Assembly: GCF_001424645.1 (NCBI RefSeq)
Contig: NZ_LMQR01000001.1
Location: 1,484,149-1,548,148, forward strand
Length of the DNA: 64,000 nt
DNA from: Frigoribacterium sp. Leaf415
GTDB taxonomy: Bacteria > Actinomycetota > Actinomycetes > Actinomycetales > Microbacteriaceae
Direction: 5' to 3'
The notes under the pieces are model-generated. The model searched no databases. It saw only the letters and a list, made by a program, of their open reading frames with translations, and had not been told where the DNA came from. The position numbers were made by a program, and so were the translations under genes. This document shows, one piece after another, positions 55,571-63,620 of this stretch (the first letter of the stretch is position 1; each line of letters begins with the position of its first letter).

Positions 55571-55740
55571 GCTCGGCGTCGGTCGGGGCATTCCGCCTGT
55601 CACCACCGGTGACCAGCAGCCGTACCGGCCTGCTCCGAGGGCGATGCTAGCACTCGCACCCTTCCGACCGGGGTGCGGACGGCGGGTGTCGCCCGGACGG
55701 GGAGGCGCGGTGCCGGGGGGACGGCGTTAGGGTCGTCTCC
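55571..55740. other. Intergenic region with the -10 of the secreted transglycosylase-like gene
   Basis: Plus-strand -10 TAGGGT (55728-55733) lies 7 bases before the ATG at 55741. A copy of GGGGAGGCGCGG lies at about 55700. No gene is seen. Confidence 0.5.
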
Positions 55741-56991
55741 ATGCGTGCTCACGACAGGTCCGGCCGGGATCGTCGCGCGAGCCGTCTCGCGGTGGCGACC
55801 GGCGCCTCCTCGGCTCTCGTCCTGGCGATGCTCGTGGCACCGTCCGCCGCGTCCGCCGCGGGGTACCCGACCTGGGCTCAGGTCGAGGCCGCGAAGGGGA
55901 ACGCCGCGGCGACCCAGGCGCAGGTCGACCTGATCGACGCGTCGCTGGACAGCCTCGAGAAGGCCGCGTCCGACCGCAGCGACGAGGCCGTCCTCGCCGA
56001 CCAGGCGAACGCGACGGCGCAGGCCGACCTCGCGGCCGCCGCGCAACGTGCGGACGAACTCGCCGCGGACGCCGAGCGTGCGCGGGCCACCGCCGACACC
56101 GCGAAGCAGGAGGCCGGCCAGCTGGCCGGCAGCCTGTTCCGCACCGGCGGCACGCAGACCATGGGCACCGACCTCTTCACGTCGCCCGACCCCGGGGCCG
56201 CCCTCTACCAGCTGGGCTCGCTGACGCAGCTCGGCGACCGGTGGCAGACGGTGCTGGCCGATGCGACCACGGCGAGCAACACCGTGTCCTCGCTCAGCCA
56301 GCAGGCGACGACCGCGGCCGATCGCCGCGACGCTCTCGCCCGTGACGCGCAGGCCACGGCAGACCAGGCCACCGCGGCACAGGCGACCGCGGACACCGAG
56401 GTCGCCGACGCCACCCGGCGGTCGGCCGACCTCTACGCCCAGCTCGCCGCCCTCGAGGACTCGACGGCCGAGCTCGAACAGCAGTACCGCACCGGGGTCG
56501 CGGCGCAGCAGGCGTACGCGGCGCAGCAGGCCGCGGCGAAGGCACAGGCCGCGTCGGCAGCGAAGGCGCCGTCGGGCTCGTCGGGAGGCGGCGGCGCGTC
56601 GTCAGGACGCGGTGCATCGCCAGGAGGCACGGCACCCGGCACGGGCGGCGGCGGTTCGGGCGGCGGCGGCACGGCTCCCCCGGTCGGCGCCGTCAACGAT
56701 CCGGCCGGCGCGAAGGCCTACGCCGCGACGAAGGTCGGCACCGGGGCCGAGTACACGTGCCTCGTCCAGCTCTGGAACAAGGAGTCCGGCTGGCGCACCA
56801 ACGCGACGAACCCGTCGGGCGGCGCCTACGGCATCCCCCAGGCCCTGCCCGGCAACAAGATGGCCTCGAGCGGGCTCGACTGGCAGACGAACTACCGCAC
56901 CCAGGTGAACTGGGGCATCGGCTACATCCAGGGCCGCTACGGCACGATGTGCGCCGCGTGGGCGCACTCGGTCGCGAACAACTGGTACTGA
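55741..56991 (+). CDS. Secreted coiled-coil protein with a C-terminal transglycosylase-like domain
   Basis: The 416-residue product has a basic start and a Sec signal (about 18-40, ending near SAASAAG). A long Ala-rich coiled coil (42-275) resembles peptidoglycan hydrolase regulators, and a flexible Gly/Ser linker spans about 276-320. The C-terminal ~95 residues look like an SLT/aggregation-promoting-factor domain: CLVQLWNKESGWRTNATNPSG with Glu in KESGW as probable catalytic acid, and GTMCAAWAHSVANNWY. Two Cys could form a disulfide. Role in wall remodelling is inferred. It splits the usual rpsO-pnp pair. Confidence 0.85.
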   Translation: MRAHDRSGRDRRASRLAVATGASSALVLAMLVAPSAASAAGYPTWAQVEAAKGNAAATQAQVDLIDASLDSLEKAASDRSDEAVLADQANATAQADLAAAAQRADELAADAERARATADTAKQEAGQLAGSLFRTGGTQTMGTDLFTSPDPGAALYQLGSLTQLGDRWQTVLADATTASNTVSSLSQQATTAADRRDALARDAQATADQATAAQATADTEVADATRRSADLYAQLAALEDSTAELEQQYRTGVAAQQAYAAQQAAAKAQAASAAKAPSGSSGGGGASSGRGASPGGTAPGTGGGGSGGGGTAPPVGAVNDPAGAKAYAATKVGTGAEYTCLVQLWNKESGWRTNATNPSGGAYGIPQALPGNKMASSGLDWQTNYRTQVNWGIGYIQGRYGTMCAAWAHSVANNWY

Positions 56992-57043
56992 GGCGTCGGA
57001 CCCGACGTCCGGGCGCGACGTCCGTCCGGCCCGGGACGAGAGA

Positions 57044-57089
57044 ACGGCCCCCTCGGGCTGCAGCCGGAGCTGCGTGCCGAGAGGGCCGT
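57044..57089. terminator. Terminator between the transglycosylase-like gene and rpsO
   Basis: Stem ACGGCCCCCTCGG / CCGAGAGGGCCGT (one mismatch) with a 20-base loop that can itself pair. It lies between convergent genes and can serve both. Confidence 0.75.
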
Positions 57090-57114
57090 CGTCGAGACGT
57101 TCGGAGCGCGAAGA

Positions 57115-57384
57115 CTAGCGGCGCAGGCCGAGACGACCGATGAGCGTACGGTAGCGCTCGATGTCGACCTTGGACAGGTAGCCCAGGAGGCGACGGCGCT
57201 GGCCGACGAGCAACAGCAGGCCACGACGAGAGTGGTGGTCGTGCTTGTGCTCTTTGAGGTGCTCGGTGAGGTCGAGGATGCGCTGCGTCATCACGGCGAC
57301 CTGGACCTCGGGGGATCCGGTGTCGCCGGGGTGGGTCGCGTATTCTTCGATGATCCGGGTCTTGACGTCAGGTGCGAGTGCCAT
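57115..57384 (-). CDS. rpsO: 30S ribosomal protein S15
   Basis: Primary 16S-binding protein of the 30S platform. The 89-residue product has [44 protein letters not shown] and the C-terminal [24 protein letters not shown] precedes the ATG. Confidence 0.98.
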   Translation of the reverse strand: MALAPDVKTRIIEEYATHPGDTGSPEVQVAVMTQRILDLTEHLKEHKHDHHSRRGLLLLVGQRRRLLGYLSKVDIERYRTLIGRLGLRR

Positions 57385-57477
57385 GGATGGATCCCCTTTC
57401 AGTTCGTTGCGCGGTGCTCGTCACCGGATGTGCGAGCTCTCTTGATCCGCGGCCGTTCAGACGGCAACCTGAGGAGC

Positions 57478-57933
57478 CTACCAGACGGGCGACGCCGCCC
57501 GCTGTCGCGGTCGACTCCGACCACGACGCCGACGGGGCAGGACGAGTCCGACGAACGCCGCACCGATCGCCGCCCCGAGGGTGTTCATCACGAGGTCCTG
57601 CGGGTCGGAGAAGCGCGTCGCCGACAGGTACGTCGCCTGCACGGTCTCGATGCCCACCGTCGCGGCGAAGCCCACCACGATGCCGACCCACCAGAACCGC
57701 TTGGGCACCAGCAGCGCCGGGAACATGCCCATCGGCACGAACATCGCCACGTTCGCGGCGGCCTCGACCCGGGCGAAGGTGATCCACGACGTCTCGTCGT
57801 GCCGGGCGAACACGTCGAGCGCCCGCCAGAGCAGCGCCCCCGTGTGCGCGTCGTAGACGCTGGGGCGAAGGGTCATCCAGGCGACCCCGGCGAGGTAGAC
57901 GAGGGTGAGCAGGAGGAGGACGGCGCGACGCAT
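57478..57933 (-). CDS. VanZ-like membrane protein
   Basis: The 151-residue product has four membrane helices and the VanZ-family pattern: RPSVYD near the first loop, AANVAMFVPMGMFPALLVP, and a C-terminal ETVQATYLSATRFSDPQDLVMNTLGAAIGA segment. VanZ proteins are linked to glycopeptide or lipid effects, but most genomic copies have unknown roles. ATG at 57933. Ends in a basic cytoplasmic tail. Confidence 0.85.
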   Translation of the reverse strand: MRRAVLLLLTLVYLAGVAWMTLRPSVYDAHTGALLWRALDVFARHDETSWITFARVEAAANVAMFVPMGMFPALLVPKRFWWVGIVVGFAATVGIETVQATYLSATRFSDPQDLVMNTLGAAIGAAFVGLVLPRRRRGRSRPRQRAASPVW

Positions 57934-58031
57934 CCGTCCATCGTGCGGCACCGGTCGGTGGGAGGACGCCCGGAACGGCCGAAGATCAGCCTGGAGGACG
58001 ACCCGCCCCGGGGGCGACCGCGGCAGGGCCG

Positions 58032-58069
58032 AGGAGGCGCGGTGTCCGACCGCGCGCACCGCGCCTCCT
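58032..58069. terminator. Motif hairpin between VanZ-like and M50-like genes
   Basis: A perfect 13-bp stem AGGAGGCGCGGTG / CACCGCGCCTCCT with a 12-base loop. It lies upstream of both divergent genes and abuts the -10 of the M50-like gene, so it is not a simple 3'-end terminator here. Confidence 0.65.
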
Positions 58070-58074
58070 AGGCT
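58069..58074 (+). promoter_or_regulatory. -10 element of the M50-like gene
   Basis: TAGGCT lies 6 bases before the GTG at 58081 and overlaps the last base of the 58032-58069 hairpin, which would cover the -35 region. Confidence 0.5.
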
Positions 58075-58080
58075 CGTCGC

Positions 58081-58815
58081 GTGGACGCACTCACCGACCT
58101 CTGGGCCCGGATCAGCCAGCTCGCCGCCCCCCTGCCCGGCTCGTGGCTGCTCGGCAGCGTCGCCGCGGGCCTGCTGCTGGTGCTGCCGCCGGGCACCTGG
58201 CACACCGTGCGGCACGCCGTCACCGTCGTGCACGAGGGCGGGCACGGGCTCGCTGCGGTGCTGACCGGGCGGCGGCTGACGGGCATCCGGCTGCACTCGG
58301 ACACCTCGGGGCTGACCGTGTCGAAGGGGCCGCGGACCGGGCCGGGCATGATCATCACGCTCCTCGCCGGCTACACCGCACCCGCGATCGCCGCCCTGGG
58401 CGCCGCCTGGCTGCTGTCGGGGGGCTACGCGGCCGGACTGCTCTGGGCGCTGCTGCTGCTGCTCGCGCTGATGCTCGTGCAGATCCGCAACTGGTTCGGG
58501 CTCTGGGTGGTGCTCTTGGGCGCCGCCCTCGTCGTCGTCGTGACGTTCTTCGCGTCACCGACCTGGCAGGCCGTGTTCGGGCTGGTCGTCACGTCGGTGC
58601 TGGGCTTCGGGGCGCTGCGCGCGTCGCTCGAGCTGCAGCGCAGCCGGCGTCGCTCACGCTCGACCGCGTCGGACGCCGACCAGCTCGCCGGGTTGACCCG
58701 GGTGCCGGGCGTCGTCTGGGTAGCGGTGTTCGTGCTCGTCGCCCTCGCCTGCCTGCTCGGCGGGGCCGGGCTGCTCTTCCCCGGGGCGCTCGAGGCCGCG
58801 CGCTCGTTCGCCTGA
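58081..58815 (+). CDS. M50B-like membrane peptidase family protein
   Basis: The 244-residue product has an N-terminal helix and the zinc motif HEGGH within VTVVHEGGHGLAAVLTGRRLTG. Five or six further helices follow, with a basic cytoplasmic loop (LQRSRRRSRSTASDAD). The HExxH motif and membrane topology fit the peptidase M50B-like family, which resembles site-2 proteases. The third metal ligand is not obvious; activity is inferred. GTG at 58081. Confidence 0.82.
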   Translation: MDALTDLWARISQLAAPLPGSWLLGSVAAGLLLVLPPGTWHTVRHAVTVVHEGGHGLAAVLTGRRLTGIRLHSDTSGLTVSKGPRTGPGMIITLLAGYTAPAIAALGAAWLLSGGYAAGLLWALLLLLALMLVQIRNWFGLWVVLLGAALVVVVTFFASPTWQAVFGLVVTSVLGFGALRASLELQRSRRRSRSTASDADQLAGLTRVPGVVWVAVFVLVALACLLGGAGLLFPGALEAARSFA

Positions 58816-58835
58816 GGCCGGTCGGCGCCCGGCGC

Positions 58836-58905
58836 GAGGCGTCGGGTGCGAGGCGCCGGGCGAGAGGCGTCGGGTGGGAGGCCTCAGGCGGGAAGCGTCA
58901 GGCGG
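58836..58905. repeat. 14-bp tandem repeat, five units, at the 3' end of apt
   Basis: Five consecutive 14-bp units of the form GAGGCGTCGGGTGN, with substitutions. The array lies between the M50-like stop and the apt stop and includes the last codons of apt. Confidence 0.85.
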
Positions 58906-59437
58906 GGGCGGACGAGAGGGCGTGCACCGGGACGTGGCCCTCGAGGCGGGCCCGGCCGCCGAGACCGTCGAGCTCGAGCAGCACGGCGACGCCGGCCACG
59001 ACGTAGCCCGCCCGTTCGAGCAGGGTGACGGTCGCCTCGACCGTGCCGCCGGTCGCGAGCACGTCGTCGACGATCAGGACACTCGACCCCGCGGGGATCT
59101 GGTTCGGACGCAGTTCGAGCGTGGCCTCGCCGTACTCGAGGGCGTAGCTCTCGCTGAGCACTTCGCCGGGCAGCTTGCCCGCCTTGCGCACCGTCAGCAC
59201 GCCGACGCCCTGCTCGATCGCGATGGCCCCGGCGAGCGCGAAGCCCCGCGCCTCGATCCCGGCGACCGCGACGAACCCCCCGTCGAACGGCTCGGAGAGC
59301 GCCGTGGTCACGGTGGCGAAGGCGTCGGCGTCGGAGAAGAGCGGGGTGACGTCGCGGAAGAGGATGCCGGGCTTGGGGAAGTCGGGGACGACGGCGATCT
59401 TGCTGTCGACGAACGAGGAGGCATCGGTGACGGTCAT
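58898..59437 (-). CDS. apt: Adenine phosphoribosyltransferase
   Basis: Salvages adenine to AMP with PRPP. The 179-residue product has the PRPP motif VLIVDDVLATGGT, the FPKPGILFRDVTPLF N-terminal segment and KAGKLPGEV. ATG at 59437 has -10 TACCGT 7 bases upstream. The stop codon lies in a 14-bp tandem repeat, so the exact C-terminus may vary between strains. It stands alone, not beside relA. Confidence 0.95.
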   Translation of the reverse strand: MTVTDASSFVDSKIAVVPDFPKPGILFRDVTPLFSDADAFATVTTALSEPFDGGFVAVAGIEARGFALAGAIAIEQGVGVLTVRKAGKLPGEVLSESYALEYGEATLELRPNQIPAGSSVLIVDDVLATGGTVEATVTLLERAGYVVAGVAVLLELDGLGGRARLEGHVPVHALSSAPA

Positions 59438-59579
59438 GCCGTCAACGGTAGCCGGACGGACGGCGCCCCCCCCGCCCCCGAGGCGCCGGTCGTCCGGCCG
59501 GCCACGCGCGACCGACCGGTACGTCACGATCGTGTCAACGGTCCGGCCCGATGTCGGAGGCCCGTGGAAGAGTGCACGC

Positions 59580-60617
59580 ATGTCGCGGTTCATCGTCCCC
59601 CCGTACCTGCTCGCCCACCTCGCCGAGGCCGACTCGCCCCGCCTGCACCGGGCGCCGCAGGCCGCGCGCAACGGTCTGCTCGCGATGGAGGCCGTCGACC
59701 GCAACGCGACTCCCCCGGTGGTGCAGGGGGCACTCGGCGGCGAGGCCGTGCTCGAGCGCACGGTGTTCGACGCGCAGGGAACCGAGGAGTTGCCGGGGGT
59801 GCGCGTGCGCGGCGAGGGCGAACCGGCCACCGACGACGTCGCCGCCACCGAGGCGTACGAGGCCCTCGGCGCCACCTACGCCCTGTTCCGCGAGGTGTAC
59901 GGGCGGTCGTCGATCGACGGCGCCGGGCTGCCCCTCGACGCGACCGTCCACTACGGCCAGGACTACGACAACGCCTTCTGGAACGGCGAGCGCATGGTGT
60001 TCGGCGACGGCGACGGAGAGGTCTTCGAGCGCTTCACGGCATCGGTCAGCGTCATCGGGCACGAACTCACCCACGGCGTGACCCAGTACACCGCGAACCT
60101 CACCTACCAGGGGCAGTCGGGTGCGCTCAACGAGTCGGTCAGCGACGTGTTCGGGGCGCTCGTCGAACAGCACCTGTTCGGCCAGACGGCCGACGAGGCG
60201 ACCTGGCTCATCGGCGAGGGACTCTTCACCCCCGAGGTGCAGGGTCGGGCGCTGCGGTCGATGAAGGCTCCGGGCACCGCCTACGACGACGACGTCCTCG
60301 GGAAGGACCCCCAACCCGGCCACCTGGACGACTACGTCGAGACCACCGACGACAACGGCGGGGTGCACCTCAACTCGGGCATCCCCAACCGGGCCTTCTA
60401 CCTGGTCGCCGAGGCCCTCGGGGGCGAGGCCTGGCTGCGCGCCGGTCAGGTCTGGTACGACACGCTCACCGGCGGCAGCCTCTCGACCGAGGCCACCTTC
60501 GCCCAGTTCGCGGCGGCGACCGTCCAGGCGGCCACGGCACGATACGGAGCGGATTCCGACGAGACCCGGGCGACCACTGCCGGGTGGGAGGGCGTCGGGG
60601 TCACCCCGGCGGCCTGA
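59580..60617 (+). CDS. M4-family (thermolysin/protealysin-like) metalloprotease
   Basis: The 345-residue product has zinc ligands HELTH (161-165) and Glu185 (NESVSDVFG), and the catalytic His263 in HLNSGIPNRAFY. It has no signal peptide. Its short N-terminus (MSRFIVPPYLLAHLAEAD) resembles the ~50-residue protealysin propeptide with its conserved PPx[L] motif. This places it with intracellular-made protealysin-like enzymes rather than long-propeptide thermolysins. The emfourin-type gene follows by 56 bases. Confidence 0.92.
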   Translation: MSRFIVPPYLLAHLAEADSPRLHRAPQAARNGLLAMEAVDRNATPPVVQGALGGEAVLERTVFDAQGTEELPGVRVRGEGEPATDDVAATEAYEALGATYALFREVYGRSSIDGAGLPLDATVHYGQDYDNAFWNGERMVFGDGDGEVFERFTASVSVIGHELTHGVTQYTANLTYQGQSGALNESVSDVFGALVEQHLFGQTADEATWLIGEGLFTPEVQGRALRSMKAPGTAYDDDVLGKDPQPGHLDDYVETTDDNGGVHLNSGIPNRAFYLVAEALGGEAWLRAGQVWYDTLTGGSLSTEATFAQFAAATVQAATARYGADSDETRATTAGWEGVGVTPAA

Positions 60618-60660
60618 GGCCGCTCGTCGCGAGACCCTGCTGCCCCGGACACCGCGGGGG

Positions 60661-60666
60661 TAGCAT
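60661..60666 (+). promoter_or_regulatory. -10 element of the emfourin gene
   Basis: TAGCAT lies 7 bases before the inhibitor ATG, giving it a promoter separate from the protease gene. Confidence 0.55.
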
Positions 60667-60673
60667 CGCGCCC

Positions 60674-60979
60674 ATGAAGGTCACCGTGTCACGCTCCGGT
60701 GGTTTCGCCGGCCTCACCCGCAGCTGGTCGGTCGACGTCGACTCCGAGCCCGACACCGAGTCGTGGCTCGTCCTCATCGACCAGGTGCCCTGGTCGCAGG
60801 CCCCGGCATCCGCCCAGGCGGTGCAACCCGATCGCTTCGTGTGGGTCATCACGGCCGAGACCCGCCCGACCCGCAAGGCCAAGCTGCCCGAGCAGCAGGT
60901 CACCGGGCCGTGGCGCGAGCTCGTGGACCGTGTCCGCAGCACCTCCGAGGCCGAGGCGAAGACCGGTCCGACTCGATGA
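60674..60979 (+). CDS. Emfourin-type protealysin inhibitor
   Basis: The 101-residue product matches the emfourin family: MKVTVSRSGGFAGLTRSWSVDVDS, a central WLVLIDQVPW segment, and DRFVWVITAE near the end. Emfourins are known as specific inhibitors of protealysin-like M4 proteases and are encoded beside them. No signal peptide, so both partners are probably made in the cytoplasm. ATG overlaps nothing upstream; the stop overlaps the next start (ATGA). Confidence 0.88.
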   Translation: MKVTVSRSGGFAGLTRSWSVDVDSEPDTESWLVLIDQVPWSQAPASAQAVQPDRFVWVITAETRPTRKAKLPEQQVTGPWRELVDRVRSTSEAEAKTGPTR

Positions 60980-61605
60980 GCGACCGGGCGCGCCGACCTC
61001 GCCGACGACTCTCGGGCGAGGTGCTGGCCGGGCTGCTCGCCCTCGTCGTCCTCGTGGCGGGCGGGGTCGGTGTGGCCGTGGTGCAGAGCGGCAACCCGCT
61101 GAACGTCCGCGGGGCCGCCACCGCGCCTCCGTGGGGTCGCCCCGCGACCGACCGGCTCGAGACCCGGGCGGCCGCCGCCGGCCTCGAGAACGTCTGGGGC
61201 CAGGACCTCGCCATGCACGTGCACACGCACCTCTCGATCACCGTCGACGGACAGGCGGTCACGGTGCCCGGTGACATCGGGCACGACTCCGACACGAAAT
61301 TCGCCGCCGAGATCCACACGCACGACACGAGCGGCATCGTGCACGTCGAGTCGCCCACGCGCGAGACGTTCGTCCTGGGGCAGCTGTTCAGCGAATGGGA
61401 CGTCGCGCTCGACGGACGGGGCGTGGGGTCGCTCGGGCACGACGACGGGCTCGAGCTGCACACCTTCGTCGGGGGCAGCCCCTACACGGCCGATCCGGCC
61501 GGCATCCCGCTGCGGGACTTCGAGCGCATCGACCTCGTGCTCGCGCCGATCGGCGAGACGGTCACCGCGCCTCCGGCCTTCGCCTGGCCTGCCGACTACC
61601 GCTGA
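60976..61605 (+). CDS. Single-pass membrane protein with a His-rich extracytoplasmic domain, function unknown
   Basis: The 209-residue product has a basic cytoplasmic N-terminus, one membrane helix (about 14-35), and an extracytoplasmic domain with closely spaced histidines: MHVHTHLSI, then EIHTHDTSGIVHVES, later LELHTF. The histidine arrangement suggests metal binding, which I infer. Relatives occur widely in actinobacteria without an assigned role. The ATG overlaps the emfourin stop, implying coupled translation with the inhibitor. Confidence 0.82.
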   Translation: MSDRARRPRRRLSGEVLAGLLALVVLVAGGVGVAVVQSGNPLNVRGAATAPPWGRPATDRLETRAAAAGLENVWGQDLAMHVHTHLSITVDGQAVTVPGDIGHDSDTKFAAEIHTHDTSGIVHVESPTRETFVLGQLFSEWDVALDGRGVGSLGHDDGLELHTFVGGSPYTADPAGIPLRDFERIDLVLAPIGETVTAPPAFAWPADYR

Positions 61606-61651
61606 GCCGCGCCGGGCGCTCAGCGCGGGGCGTCGGAGCCCGCCGACGAGG

Positions 61652-62620
61652 TCAGGGCCAGCGGACCGGGACCGGGAGGCGCGTCGTCGTCGGCTCGGAC
61701 GGCCCGCCCGGTGCCAACAGCTCGAGCAGTCGACCGGCCGCGACCCGCCCCAGGTGCTCGCCGTCGACGTCGATCGCCGGGACACCGACGAGCCCGAGGG
61801 CGTCGACGACCATGCGTTCCGAGCTGACCGTGACGGAACGGTCGCGGTGCTCGTCGGCCCGGAGGACGAACATCAGGCCGAGCCCGATCGCCGTGGCGTA
61901 GGGAACGACGGCCGACGCCCCGGAGGCGAGGACGTCGTCGCTCGCCCGGACCCCGGCCTCGAAGGTGGACGGGTAGGGCCCCAGCACCGTGAGCTCGGCC
62001 CGGCCGGCGGCGGCCTCGACCACCGCGGCCGTGCGCTGGACGTTCTGCCACGAGCCGTCGGGCCCGCCCAGGTAGGCGACGCGGTCGTGCCCCTCGGCGA
62101 CGAAGCGAGACACGAGCGAACCGAACGCGGTCGCCGTGTCGGCCACGACCGACGACGCCCCGGCCACCTCGCGGTCGACGAGCACGGTCGGCTTGTGGCC
62201 CGTCGCGGCCCGCACGACGTCGTCGGCCCCCCGCGGGGCCACGACGATGAACCCGTCGACCTGGTGCGACAGCCGCTCGAACGCGGCCAGCTCGCCCGCC
62301 TCGGCCAACGGGTGGACCGCGACCGTCAGCTGCAGGTCGGCCTCGCCCGCCGCAGCCTGGGCCCCGGCGATGATCGGCGTGAAGAACGCGTTGTCGAGGG
62401 TCGGCACGACGAGGGCCACGACGCCCGTCCGCCCGCGGGCCAGTTGACGAGCCGCACGATTGGGCACGAAGCCGAGCTTGGCGGCCGCGGCGAGCACACG
62501 ACCGGCCGTGTCGGGCGACACCAGCTCGGGGCGGCTGAGCACCCGCGAGGCGGTGGCCTTCGAGACGCCCGCGAGCGTCGCCACGTCCGCCAGCGTCGCG
62601 AGCCGCCCTGCCCCAGTCAT
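61652..62620 (-). CDS. LacI-family transcriptional regulator
   Basis: The 322-residue product has the LacI HTH (ATLADVATLAGVSKATASRVLSRPELVSPDTAGRVLAAAAKLGF, about 8-52), the hinge, and a periplasmic-binding-like effector domain. ATG at 62620 has -10 TAGGGT 6 bases upstream (62627-62632). It is divergent from the ABC importer, and LacI-type half-palindromes lie in the shared intergenic region, so it probably controls the importer and itself. Confidence 0.92.
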   Translation of the reverse strand: MTGAGRLATLADVATLAGVSKATASRVLSRPELVSPDTAGRVLAAAAKLGFVPNRAARQLARGRTGVVALVVPTLDNAFFTPIIAGAQAAAGEADLQLTVAVHPLAEAGELAAFERLSHQVDGFIVVAPRGADDVVRAATGHKPTVLVDREVAGASSVVADTATAFGSLVSRFVAEGHDRVAYLGGPDGSWQNVQRTAAVVEAAAGRAELTVLGPYPSTFEAGVRASDDVLASGASAVVPYATAIGLGLMFVLRADEHRDRSVTVSSERMVVDALGLVGVPAIDVDGEHLGRVAAGRLLELLAPGGPSEPTTTRLPVPVRWP

Positions 62621-62641
62621 GCCCCCACCCTAGGGCCTCCC

Positions 62642-62744
62642 TGAAACCGGTCCCGCGCGACGTCCTGACGCTCGTAACAAGCTGTTTACACGGCGGGACC
62701 GGCGCGAGCGATCCACGCCCTTAGGGTCGATGTAACCGGTTTCA
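62642..62744. promoter_or_regulatory. LacI-type operators between the regulator and the ABC importer
   Basis: TGTAACCGGTTTCA (62731-62744) is one base short of a perfect TGAAACCGGTTTCA operator. TGAAACCGGT at 62642-62651 is a good half site. A third imperfect palindrome GTAACAAGCTGTTTAC lies at about 62674-62689. The plus-strand -10 TAGGGT is at 62722-62727, so the first site lies at the importer transcription start. Confidence 0.75.
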
Positions 62745-62795
62745 CCCGACGTGGAGCCGACATCCCCCTGAGGCAGAACCCATCGGAGGACACCC

Positions 62796-63620
62796 GTGAC
62801 GTCCCGCAAACCCGCGCTGCTGTTGCTGCTGCCGGGCCTCGCCTTCTTGCTGATCGGCTTCGCGGTGCCGTCGCTCGCGATGCTCTTCGCCCCGCCCGGC
62901 GTGACCGCCGGCGAGATCGTCGGCCGCCTCGGCCAGATGCTCACCGACCCCTTCGACCTGCGCATCATCGGGCGCACCGTCGGGCTCGGGCTCGTCGTGA
63001 CCGTGATCTGCGTGGCCCTCGGCTTCCCCATCGCCTACCTGCTCGCCCGCTCGACCTCGCGCTGGTCGGGCGTCCTGCTCGCCCTGGCGATCTTCCCGCT
63101 GCTGCTCAGCAACGTCGTCCGCACCTTCGGGTGGCTCGTGGTGCTCGGCAAGAACGGCGCCATCGGTCAACTGCTCACGACGCTCGGCCTGGTCGACGAG
63201 GCCCCGCAGCTGCTCTACACCGAGCTGGCGATCGTCCTGGGCCTGACCCAGTTGTTCCTGCCGCTCGCGATCATCTCGTGCTACTCGGCGGTGGCCCAGG
63301 TCGACCCGGGCCTCGACGACGCCGCCCGCGGGCTCGGCGCCAGCCGCACCCGCACCTTCTGGAGCATCGTCGTCCCCCTCTCGCTGCCCGGCGTCGTCGT
63401 CGCCGCGACCCTCGTCTTCGCCGGCTCGGTCACCGCCTACACGACCCCGTACCTGCTCGGCGGCTCGGGCCAGCGCATGCTCGCCACGCAGCTCTTCTCG
63501 TACTCGAGCGTGACGATCGACTGGGCGGGGGCGTCGGCCACCGCCCTGATCATGACCGTCCTCGTCTTCGTCGTGTCGGGTCTCTCGTCCCTCGTCGCCC
63601 GGAAGGGAGCCACCTCGTGA
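62796..63620 (+). CDS. ABC transporter permease (PotB-like)
   Basis: First permease of a spermidine/putrescine-type importer. The 274-residue product has six helices and the EAA loop DPGLDDAARGLGASRTRTFWSIVVPLSLPG. GTG at 62796 has GGAGGACACCC upstream. It is the first gene after the LacI operators; ATPase and binding protein genes would lie beyond the right edge. Substrate may be polyamines or another small compound. Confidence 0.88.
   Translation: MTSRKPALLLLLPGLAFLLIGFAVPSLAMLFAPPGVTAGEIVGRLGQMLTDPFDLRIIGRTVGLGLVVTVICVALGFPIAYLLARSTSRWSGVLLALAIFPLLLSNVVRTFGWLVVLGKNGAIGQLLTTLGLVDEAPQLLYTELAIVLGLTQLFLPLAIISCYSAVAQVDPGLDDAARGLGASRTRTFWSIVVPLSLPGVVVAATLVFAGSVTAYTTPYLLGGSGQRMLATQLFSYSSVTIDWAGASATALIMTVLVFVVSGLSSLVARKGATS

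Noticed and set aside
57478..57933. Calling the VanZ-like protein a glycopeptide resistance determinant.
   Set aside because: VanZ-like proteins are widespread in actinobacteria without van clusters, and no vanHAX-type genes are nearby.
58836..58905. A CRISPR-like array at the 14-bp repeats.
   Set aside because: Units are directly tandem with no spacers and there are no cas genes.
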